Made by a program: the position numbers and the translations under genes. A stretch of DNA of 64,000 nt. Source: CAVYGM01 sp963768025 (lineage in GTDB: Bacteria > Bacteroidota > Bacteroidia > Cytophagales > Spirosomataceae). Of the stretch, positions 27,997 to 35,690 are shown piece after piece. The notes under the pieces were generated by a model. That model worked only from the letters and a program-made list of their open reading frames with translations, made no database searches and was not told the DNA's origin. The DNA is taken from positions 1 to 64,000 of the forward strand of contig CAVYGM010000032.1 in NCBI GenBank assembly GCA_963768025.1, written 5' to 3'. How positions within the stretch are numbered: the first letter of the stretch is position 1; every line of letters begins with the position of its first letter.

Positions 27997-29052
27997 ATGT
28001 CCAGTGATTCGGTTAGCCGAAGCCTCCTTCAACTCGTGCTGGGAGGATTTATTCTCTATTTTGGCCGTACTCTTTTTATTCCGCTCAGTTACGGATTGTT
28101 TATTGCGCTGCTGCTGTATCCCGTATGCCGACAGCTGGAAATCTATCGAATAAGCCGCCCCATGGCGATTTTGATTTCTTTGCTCCTGCTCGGTATTCTG
28201 ATCGGCTTACTGGGGTACCTGTTTTTCCGGCAGCTCGTTACCCTACAAGATCTTTGGCCGGGCTTACTGAGCAAGTTGGAACGGACATTCGCTACCCTCC
28301 AAAGGTACCTTGAACAGGAATTCAATATCAGCAAAGTGCAGGGGAGAGAGTGGCTCAGCCAAGGGCTCGAAAACTCCGTGGGTGCCCTGTTCGGAATGAT
28401 CGGGAGCGCTTTGAGTCAGTCTTTCACCTCAATCTTTAACCTTTTGCTCATCCCCATTTACACCTTTTTGATTTTGTACTACCGCGCTCAGTTCGTGAAA
28501 GCCGTAGCCCTGCTGATGCCCGAACACCTGAGGGAACAAATCCCCTCCATCATGACGGAGTCGGTCGATTCCTACGTTGAATTTATCAAAGGAATGCTCA
28601 CGGTTTACCTCATCGTGGGTATTCTCAACAGTGTGGGATTGCTGCTGTTGGGCATTCCAAACGCCCTCCTGTTTGGCTTCATTGCCTCCATTCTGACGTT
28701 TATCCCCTACGTGGGCATTCTCATAGCGTCCCTCCTGCCCATTGCGGTTTCATGGAGCCTTTTTGATTCTATCTGGCAACCGCTGGGGGTCGTTGGTGTG
28801 TATACGTTTGTGCAATACCTCGAAGCTAACCTGATCTTTCCCTGGGCGGTTAGCCAACGGGTTAATCTGAATACGCTGGCTACTCTGGTCATTATTGTGG
28901 CGGGGGGGATTTTGTGGGGGGCTTCGGGAATGATTCTCTTTATTCCTTTTGCCGCTATCATTCGCCTGGTGGCCGATAAGGTGGAAGGTGGCGAGGTAGT
29001 AGCGCTTCTACTCGGTGGAGATGCCCCTCCTTCCAAGAAAGTAGAAAAATGA
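27997..29052 (+). CDS. AI-2E family (PerM/YdiK-like) permease
   Basis: 351-residue inner-membrane protein with about eight helices. Typical parts are the N-terminal hairpin (LFIPLSYGLFIALLLYP), the middle amphipathic region (QDLWPGLLSKLERTFATLQ) and the conserved C-terminal block FIPYVGILIASLLPIAV near residue 240, followed by LATLVIIVAGGILWGASGM. The family name comes from autoinducer-2 export in one member; others move Na+ or unknown solutes, so no substrate is claimed. Single gene with a hairpin downstream. Confidence 0.9.
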   Translation: MSSDSVSRSLLQLVLGGFILYFGRTLFIPLSYGLFIALLLYPVCRQLEIYRISRPMAILISLLLLGILIGLLGYLFFRQLVTLQDLWPGLLSKLERTFATLQRYLEQEFNISKVQGREWLSQGLENSVGALFGMIGSALSQSFTSIFNLLLIPIYTFLILYYRAQFVKAVALLMPEHLREQIPSIMTESVDSYVEFIKGMLTVYLIVGILNSVGLLLLGIPNALLFGFIASILTFIPYVGILIASLLPIAVSWSLFDSIWQPLGVVGVYTFVQYLEANLIFPWAVSQRVNLNTLATLVIIVAGGILWGASGMILFIPFAAIIRLVADKVEGGEVVALLLGGDAPPSKKVEK

Positions 29053-29080
29053 ATAGTTCGGAGTTCAAGGTACATGAAAA

Positions 29081-29128
29081 CAGAACCGCCTTCCAACGAT
29101 CGAAACCGATTGCTGGAAGGCGGTTCTG
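29081..29128. terminator. bidirectional terminator between convergent genes
   Basis: Long inverted repeat, about 21 bp with two mismatches (CAGAACCGCCTTCCAAC.. and ..TGGAAGGCGGTTCTG) around an AAAC loop. It lies between the permease gene (ends 29052) and the lipoprotein gene on the other strand (ends 29163). Read leftward it is followed by TTTT. Confidence 0.75.
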
Positions 29129-29162
29129 CACTCAGCAGAAAGAGAGGGCTTCTAGATTGCCG

Positions 29163-29645
29163 TTAGTAGGTAGGTTGGCTTAGGGTTTTGAATTCCCTGG
29201 CCGTCCCATAGAAGGTACCATACTTGGTAGTAGCGTATGCGCGTACATAGTAAGACGTATTGGCTTTAAGATTTTTTACGTAGGAAGTAAACCGGAACGG
29301 ATAAATCTCACTGCCCGTAAGCGCCCCCAGTTCCGTGTGCGTAATGGACTCCGAAGGGTCAGTTCTAACATTCGGATAGGGCTCGTTGCTGGACCACACG
29401 TGGCCAAACTGAATGATCGGTGAACTTCCCACACTGCTTAGGGTGGAGGAAACTCTGACAAAATCAGCCGTGAGGTTATCGAATCCCTCGGTTTCAGGCC
29501 CACTTTCCGCAAAGCTCGGGGCAGTTGCTCCACTTAGAACGGTGATTGGCAACCCAGGCTGAGGATCGGTGGTCTTGGTGCAATTCGTAAGGGATACTGC
29601 CAGAAATGAACACAGGCAAATGGAGAGAATCAGGTGCTTTTTCAT
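29163..29645 (-). CDS. small lipoprotein with a fibronectin-III-like domain (paralogue 1)
   Basis: 160 residues. It has a lipobox with Cys22 after MKKHLILSICLCSFLAV. The mature part ends in FTSYVKNLKANTSYYVRAYATTKYGTFYG followed by REFKTL. The pattern of a loop rich in Asn/Thr and then YYVRAYATT is typical of Fn3-like repeats in Bacteroidota lipoproteins. It shares its layout with the gene at 29916-30383. Function unknown; it is predicted to sit in the outer membrane or periplasm. Confidence 0.75.
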   Translation of the reverse strand: MKKHLILSICLCSFLAVSLTNCTKTTDPQPGLPITVLSGATAPSFAESGPETEGFDNLTADFVRVSSTLSSVGSSPIIQFGHVWSSNEPYPNVRTDPSESITHTELGALTGSEIYPFRFTSYVKNLKANTSYYVRAYATTKYGTFYGTAREFKTLSQPTY

Positions 29646-29915
29646 GATGAAAATTGTTTTTTATTGGTTTGGATATTTGTACTCACTTGGGTGTAGTCAA
29701 TCTGGACTAGTCATTGACAAGGGCTCATTCGTTACTTTTCATAGTAGTTGAGTAAATTGGATAGCCCGTAAAACCTGGTCTTAGATTGTATCAAATGTAG
29801 CTCACTTCCCACTTTCCCACTGTCTGCATTTGGCCAATTTGTGTTGTATTTGAGACACCTGGAATTGAGGAATTTGAAGAGCGGGCTAAGGTCTACTACC
29901 TCCCTCGACTTAAAC

Positions 29916-30383
29916 CTAGGGTTGCGACTGAACCAGGGTTCGAAAGATGGTGGTGGGGCCATAAAATGTTCCCTCCTTAGTAGTGACATAGGGTTTTACC
30001 GTATACATTGCTCCGGATTCAAGATCCGTTAGATACGAAGTAAATTCGTAAGGCATCGGTGCAGTAGTTGGAATCGACCCAAAATCAGTCTGTCTGGTAT
30101 CAACCCGAATGGACTCTATTTGAGTGGCACCCCTCGTCTCCAATTCACAAATATGGCCGTGCTGGATGATGTCGGCGTTACCGTAAGAATCTATCCTGGA
30201 AGTTGCCAAGGCATACGTAGTGCCGACCGTATCCAACCCATTAGAGCCAGAATAATCGAAGGTAGGCGTAATCACTCGGGCAGTAGGATGAATGAGCGCC
30301 ACCTCGTTGGGTTCGCTACAATTGGAGAACGATAGGGCTAGAAAGCAAGAAAGCGAAAGTGAGAAAATCAGGTGCTTTTTCAT
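29916..30383 (-). CDS. small lipoprotein with a fibronectin-III-like domain (paralogue 2)
   Basis: 155 residues with Cys22 as the lipid-bearing residue. The signal peptide is almost the same as that of the neighbour at 29163 (MKKHLIFSLSLSCFLAL). The end again reads FTSYLTDLESGAMYTVKPYVTTKEGTFYG with IFRTL. The middle parts differ, so the pair looks like an old tandem duplication. The 270 bases between the two genes contain no other ORF that I would call. Function unknown. Confidence 0.75.
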   Translation of the reverse strand: MKKHLIFSLSLSCFLALSFSNCSEPNEVALIHPTARVITPTFDYSGSNGLDTVGTTYALATSRIDSYGNADIIQHGHICELETRGATQIESIRVDTRQTDFGSIPTTAPMPYEFTSYLTDLESGAMYTVKPYVTTKEGTFYGPTTIFRTLVQSQP

Positions 30384-30430
30384 GGTGGAAAACTGGTTTG
30401 GTGTGTAAAAAGTATGGTTCTTGTTTGTTG

Positions 30431-30988
30431 CTATTCTTTATGTTTCGGGCTTCTGAGCGCAAGTACGGGTAGGTAGGCAACCTCCGGAACCGTTTTGCTC
30501 TCCCTGTCCAGGTTAGCTTTTGGACTGCTCTGCCAGTGGCTGGTATTTGCATCGAAATATCCCGTCAGCACCGCTTTGGTAAAATCCCGATCGGGCCGCC
30601 CGGGCTTCACCCTATCCTTTGGGTGGAAGGCCATCACATTTATTTCCTCCACTCTGAGGGGCCGATCCACGTCGCGGCTAAAAACATGCAGTGTATCGCT
30701 GCCGTATTTGGGTCCCACTTTGAGCAGGACTCCTAGCGACTGCCCGGTTGGTACTACGCCGGGTATCGTATAGTAGACCGAATCACCGGGTAGTCTTACT
30801 TTTACCAGCACGGAGTAGTTGGTTTTTTTAAATCCCATTTGGCTCAACGCCATGGTAAATCCTGACTGGGAGGAAAGTAAAGGTGGGTCAAAAATCCTGT
30901 GTTTCAGGATCAGGCTTTGGGCATTGCACAGGCTACCGATCAGGTAGGCTCCAAGTGCGAGATTGCCGGAGAGGAGGTGGCTTTTCAT
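30431..30988 (-). CDS. secreted protein of unknown function
   Basis: 185 residues. The N-terminal stretch NLALGAYLIGSLCNAQ is a signal peptide. The mature part has beta-strand character (YSVLVKVRLPGDSVYYTIPG, LGVLLKVGPKYGSDTLHVF) with no motif I recognise. It lies just upstream of the paralogous lipoproteins on the same strand (47-base gap) and is transcribed divergently from the sigma factor gene. It could belong with either neighbourhood. Confidence 0.65.
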   Translation of the reverse strand: MKSHLLSGNLALGAYLIGSLCNAQSLILKHRIFDPPLLSSQSGFTMALSQMGFKKTNYSVLVKVRLPGDSVYYTIPGVVPTGQSLGVLLKVGPKYGSDTLHVFSRDVDRPLRVEEINVMAFHPKDRVKPGRPDRDFTKAVLTGYFDANTSHWQSSPKANLDRESKTVPEVAYLPVLALRSPKHKE

Positions 30989-31136
30989 GGTACTGATTCA
31001 TAAGGAAGGTGGATAGAATAAGTGTCTTACTGTCTGTTTAGTCGGAACCACCTTCAATCAAGGAAACATCTCCTACCAATTTTTTCAAAATCAGGTATTT
31101 TACGTACCTTTCCTTTTATACTACACACGCCCCTCA

Positions 31137-31736
31137 ATGAGTGCATTCCGTAAAAATTACGACGACGTCCATGTGCTGCAGGGACTCCGAACCGGAGGGC
31201 CGGAGCGACGTCTTTTTGAAAATACACTATACGAAAGTTACAACTACCTGATCCGCGAGGCAGTATGGAAGCATCGGTTTTCCGAAGATGAAAGTTCCAT
31301 TATTTATTCTGATACCATCCTGACCGTCATTGAGCACGTGATCTCGGACCGCTTCAAGGGGCTTTCGGGGCTAAAAACCTATGTATACCAGATTTTTTCC
31401 AACAAATGTGTTGACTTTATTCGTAAAAAGTCGACTAACAAAGCAGCCGTCTACCGGGCTGATAGTCTGACCGAAGACTTGAACCAACTCCCCGACGACG
31501 CCAGGACGGTGGTTCATCAACTCATTCAGAACCAGGACGATGAACTACTGAGAACGCGATTAGCCGAGTTAGGCAAAAAGTGCCACGCCATGTTGTGGGC
31601 ATGGGCCGAAGGCTACCACGATGAAGAAATAGCGGAACAACTCGACTATCAGTCGGCGGCAGTAGCAAAAACCAGCCGATTGAGGTGTTTGGAAAAATTA
31701 AAGGAACTATATCACAAGGGCAAAACCGGCCAATAA
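31137..31736 (+). CDS. ECF-like RNA polymerase sigma factor
   Basis: 199 residues. Region 2 is visible as FENTLYESYNYLIREAVWKHRF followed by LKTYVYQIFSNKCVDFIRKKS (about residues 30-105). Region 4 is near 145-190: WAWAEGYHDEEIAEQLDYQS with SRLRCLEKLKELYHK. This arrangement lacks region 3 and fits ECF sigma factors. It is followed 10 bases later by a membrane protein that fits an anti-sigma factor. It probably drives its own operon, including the protease genes downstream, but no paired ECF promoter could be fixed by eye. Confidence 0.85.
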   Translation: MSAFRKNYDDVHVLQGLRTGGPERRLFENTLYESYNYLIREAVWKHRFSEDESSIIYSDTILTVIEHVISDRFKGLSGLKTYVYQIFSNKCVDFIRKKSTNKAAVYRADSLTEDLNQLPDDARTVVHQLIQNQDDELLRTRLAELGKKCHAMLWAWAEGYHDEEIAEQLDYQSAAVAKTSRLRCLEKLKELYHKGKTGQ

Positions 31737-31746
31737 GGACAGAAAA

Positions 31747-32463
31747 ATGAACGAATTAATAGAAAGATACTACAACCAGGAGCTCACACCAGAGGAAAAA
31801 AAGCGATTTGAACGTGATATACTGCAAGATCCGCAGTTGGCCCGGGAAATCGCTTTTTATCTTCAGACCAGGCAGGTTCTGCGCGAAGAGCTACTTGAAA
31901 AACGACACGCCGAATGGCAAGCAATACCGCAGCCTACGACCATCCACCGTACCATAAAGCCCTGGTACTATTCGGCAGCCGCGATGCTCCTGCTGACGAT
32001 TGGCCTGGGGTGGTACTTTCTGAGCCAACCCACGGCACTTGATACCCGGCAAATGGCTGCTGCCTATATAGAGAAGAACCTCTACAACTTGCCCAAGCAA
32101 ATGGACGGGCAGAAGGATAGCCTGCAAGCGACCATTGACTACTACCACAAAGGCCAATTTATAGATGCGGCGGCCTGGGCAAATTCCATGCTGGCGAGAA
32201 ATCCCACCAATGCCGAGGTACTAAAAGTAGCAGGGGTCGTGGCCCTTCGTACCAAAAATTACGATAAGGCTCTTGATTACTTCCATCGCCTGGGCGAGCA
32301 GCCCGACTTGTTCGAAAATCCAGGGAAATTCTACGAAGCTATCACGTATTTGCTGCGAAATGAACCGTTAGATAAGATTAAGGCCGATAGTTTGCTACAT
32401 GTAGTAATTGTGAATAACTTAGACGGGAAAGAGGAAGCAGAAAAGTGGGTAGATGAAAAATGA
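31747..32463 (+). CDS. membrane anti-sigma-like protein with TPR-like C-terminal domain
   Basis: 238 residues in three parts. A charged N-domain (1-70, MNELIERYYNQELTPEEKKRFERDIL) is of the kind found in Bacteroidota anti-sigma-like proteins. One membrane helix follows (about 76-96, SAAAMLLLTIGLGWYFL). The C-terminal part (about 110-238) has helical repeats such as DYYHKGQFIDAAAWANSML and KNYDKALDYFHRL. By topology the first part is cytoplasmic and the repeats periplasmic. I infer that it holds the sigma factor at the membrane and senses something with its repeats. There is no HxxxCxxC zinc motif. Confidence 0.7.
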   Translation: MNELIERYYNQELTPEEKKRFERDILQDPQLAREIAFYLQTRQVLREELLEKRHAEWQAIPQPTTIHRTIKPWYYSAAAMLLLTIGLGWYFLSQPTALDTRQMAAAYIEKNLYNLPKQMDGQKDSLQATIDYYHKGQFIDAAAWANSMLARNPTNAEVLKVAGVVALRTKNYDKALDYFHRLGEQPDLFENPGKFYEAITYLLRNEPLDKIKADSLLHVVIVNNLDGKEEAEKWVDEK

Positions 32464-32500
32464 CATTGTCCTGTGATACACCGCTAAACCAACTTAACCT

Positions 32501-34189
32501 ATGGACTTAGACCTGCCGGAAGGAGAAAAAGAACTTGCCGAACTGGGCATATTCACACCCATTGAAAAAAGGTATGAAATTAGGAAGTACCCTTACTGGG
32601 TAGTACCAAATCAAAAGATTTTGATTTTGGATGCTAAAATCCTTCCAAAGGAATTACTTAATTGCTATACAAAAACCGAGCCGAGTATAAACAGGAACCT
32701 GAAACTCCGCCAAATGGCAATTAATAGTGGGGGAGCTATCATGATTATTCCACGGTTTATTGATTTCATATTGTTAGCATATTGTCTTCGTAAAAAATAA
32801 GAAAAGCAAAGGGACTAAGATCAAATGACAAACGACAAGTACTAAGTTGAAGGGTACTTCACGAATTCCAGAGAAAGATATCCGGTTCGTTTTGACATCG
32901 TACGGGTTTGCGAATGTCCCAATGACGATTCAGAATATGGACCTAACAGCTACAATGTACTGGTAGAATGGCCTAGCGATTATTTGACTTCCCCACCTGG
33001 CAATCTGGTACCTTTCTGGGCTATTTACCCAGGGAGACAATCATTTTATTATCAATCCCGAAACTAATAATAAACCTCGGCACCACCAAAGCAGAGGCAG
33101 TTCCGATTCCGCAGTCTGTATGACTACTGATTTTAAGAATTTATTTACGGGACTAATCTACCCGAAGAAGCGATGAGGAATACTTTACGAAAATAGCCGC
33201 TGACGCAAACAAGGAGAAACAGCCAATAGTGGCGGTGATGGATACGGGCCTTGCTTATAAATGGGAGCACCAGGGCCAAGAGGGTAGATCATATACCCGG
33301 AATGGGCAGCAAATCAATTTTATAATTGCGAATGCCCCAAATGCGTCCTGTTCGCCCGATGCTGACTTTGGGTATTGTGGCGTAACCGATTATCTCAAAA
33401 AGCCAGTCCGAATTCCGCACTTTTGCCTCTGAGGAATTATCTACACAAGAAATCCTGGTTAGTCCGTATGATGACAACCTTGTAGATGAAAAAGTAAACG
33501 GAATTCTAAATAAAAGAAGGGGGCGGCATGGCACTATTATCAGTGCCATAATCAACTACTTAGAATGTAAGGTATTGCCGGTTAAGGTTTTTAATTGTGC
33601 TGGGTTTGGTACTCTGTTTGATATTCTGTGTGGATGCAACTACGTTATTTCAAGAAAAATCGGCGGTGACAATATCAAAGTACTTAACGCCAGTTTTTCC
33701 GGATCCCTTAATGCGCAGGGGCGTTTGCTTTTTCGAAATAAAATAATAGCCATCACCGAACTACACGGGATATGGGTAGTGGCAGCAGCCGGGAACCAGC
33801 ACTTTGATCTTGGGCTTTCTCCGCTGTATCCTGCCCAATGGGGATTGCCAGTTAGCCAGGGTGGCCTTGAAAAAGTCATAACCGTTACGTCGGCTTACAA
33901 TAATGGAGTTACCGTTGGCAACTTTGGTTCTCCCGTATCAATTAAGGCCAAATCACCCTTGCCAGATGGATTCCCTTCGGCGTTGCCAATAGTAAACAAT
34001 AATTCCATTAAAGGTACTTCATTCGCCGCCCCCTATGTGGCCGCGGTTTTGGCCCATAGTGGTGCTACTACCCGAGTAGCTGCGCTTGATTATTTGCGCA
34101 ATCACCCTGTTCCAAGTCCATTTATTCGACCAGCCTCGCCTGAAGAAGTCGTTCCGAGTGAAATAGAATTTGTAAATCCAGTACCCTAA
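32501..34189 (+). pseudogene. decayed subtilase, tandem copy of the next gene
   Basis: Pieces of a protein similar to the intact subtilase at 34207 follow one another in different frames: the N-terminal QKILILD piece (32501-32660), RVCECPNDDSEYG (near 32900), NHFIINPETNNKP (33040-33080), the Asp segment AVMDTGLAYKWEH (near 33232), GRHGTIISAII (near 33522) and GTSFAAPYVAA (near 34012). About 150-180 extra bases with no match split the N-terminal part (about 32665-32840). Several frame breaks and stop codons separate the pieces. The last segment (33575-34189) is the longest open part and keeps the catalytic Ser. This is a real relic, unlike the single-base breaks elsewhere in the window. Confidence 0.85.
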
Positions 34190-34206
34190 AATCAAATCCC
34201 CTTACC

Positions 34207-35676
34207 ATGAACGCTGAAATCCTAGCCAACAAAAAAGAACGATCTAAGTTCGGCATTCAATCGCCCATTGCCCAACACAGAGATGCTGACCAAAACCTCA
34301 ACACGGTTGTCTCCAATCAGAAAATCCTAATCATGGATGCTGCTATTCAGCAAAAGGAATACCCTGTTGGAAAAGTCTTTTCCGGATATTTTGAAAATTC
34401 GAAGATACCAGTTTCCCTGGAAATTATCCGGGTGAGTGAATGCCCAAACGATGAGCTGGAATACGGCGCACCTACGGTGAGTGTCCTGGTACAATGGGAG
34501 GTAAAAGGTACTACCTATCCAGAAAATCTGACTTCTTTCGATGGGCTTAAATCACAGGTGAACAATCATTTTCTTATCAATCCTGAAACAAATAACAAAC
34601 CCGGTCCCCCCATTGCCAGACAGGCAACGTTAGTTAAAGTACATGCCTCCGATTTTGTGGTTTTTGACGAAAATGATGCTGCCCATTATTCTGCTGAAAG
34701 CGAAAAAAACAGTACCCTCGCAATGCCCATTGTTGCGGTCTTGGATACAGGCCTTAAATACAAATGGAGTATAAATGGCCGAGTGGAGCGATCTTTTAAA
34801 AAAGGGAAGAAGGACTTCAAGTTTCAATTAGCCGAAGCGAAAAATGATTGCTTGCTAGGGGCCAAATTTGGGTATTGTGGCGTTACCGAATACCTGCATC
34901 CGGGTCCCAAAAAAGGTTTGTTGAAAAAATTGGCTGGATTGACGGCTAATCAAATTCTGTCCAGCCCTTATGATGACAATAAGGTAGACGAAAGAATTGA
35001 TCTTGGCCTGGGCGTAGCCAATGGACAGGGGGCCGATAACCTTGAAGTTGGACGGCACGGCACGATCATTTCCGCTATTCTCAACGAACAAGGCTGTCGG
35101 GTACTTCCGGTGAAAGTATTTAATGGCGGAGGCATGGGTACCCTATTCGATATTCTCTGCGGCTGCAACTATGTACTTTCCTGCAAGCGGGCGGGTACCG
35201 ACATCAAAGTGCTAAACGCCAGTTTTAGTGGTTCGCTCAGCCCAGAGGGGCGTGAACTACTATTCAGGAAAATGAAGGCTATAAATGAAAGGGGAATTTG
35301 GGTAGTGGCGGCGGCCGGTAATGAAGACCTAGACATTGGTTTGACAGAGAATCTGCGATATCCGGCTCAGTTTGGCTCAAAAAATAGCCCCAATGGACTC
35401 CCAAAGGTTATCACCGTCAATTCTGCCTATGAAAACCAGGACAGGGATGGCAATTTTGGTGAGCCCGTTTCTATCAAAGTGCGTTCATCCCGCAGCGGAG
35501 GTTTTGCTTCTGCCCTCCCTATTGAAGATGATGCTCCGTTGGAAGGAACATCCTTTGCGGCCCCCTATGTAGCCGCTGCCCTGGCGCGCGTGGCCGACAC
35601 CTTCGGCACAAAAGCTGAGGCGGAGGAGTACCTTAAAAGCAATCCGATAGGGACAGTGTCCTTCGAAAATCCTTAA
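34207..35676 (+). CDS. subtilisin-like (S8) serine protease without signal peptide
   Basis: 489 residues. The catalytic triad is Asp180 (AVLDTGL), His284 (GRHGTIIS) and Ser449 (GTSFAAPYVAA), with the oxyanion Asn372 in AAAGNED. The first 170 residues form an extra N-terminal domain with QKILIMDAAI and RVSECPNDELEYG; I do not recognise it. Between Asp and His there is an insert of about 100 residues with GYCGVTEYL, and CGCNYV follows the His. No signal peptide or membrane helix is seen, so it is predicted cytoplasmic. That is unusual for a secreted-type protease fold but common for regulatory or conflict-linked subtilases. It lies 17 bases after the decayed copy and 14 bases before the TPR-CHAT gene. 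Confidence 0.85.
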   Translation: MNAEILANKKERSKFGIQSPIAQHRDADQNLNTVVSNQKILIMDAAIQQKEYPVGKVFSGYFENSKIPVSLEIIRVSECPNDELEYGAPTVSVLVQWEVKGTTYPENLTSFDGLKSQVNNHFLINPETNNKPGPPIARQATLVKVHASDFVVFDENDAAHYSAESEKNSTLAMPIVAVLDTGLKYKWSINGRVERSFKKGKKDFKFQLAEAKNDCLLGAKFGYCGVTEYLHPGPKKGLLKKLAGLTANQILSSPYDDNKVDERIDLGLGVANGQGADNLEVGRHGTIISAILNEQGCRVLPVKVFNGGGMGTLFDILCGCNYVLSCKRAGTDIKVLNASFSGSLSPEGRELLFRKMKAINERGIWVVAAAGNEDLDIGLTENLRYPAQFGSKNSPNGLPKVITVNSAYENQDRDGNFGEPVSIKVRSSRSGGFASALPIEDDAPLEGTSFAAPYVAAALARVADTFGTKAEAEEYLKSNPIGTVSFENP

Positions 35677-35690
35677 AGAGGCAGATACCC

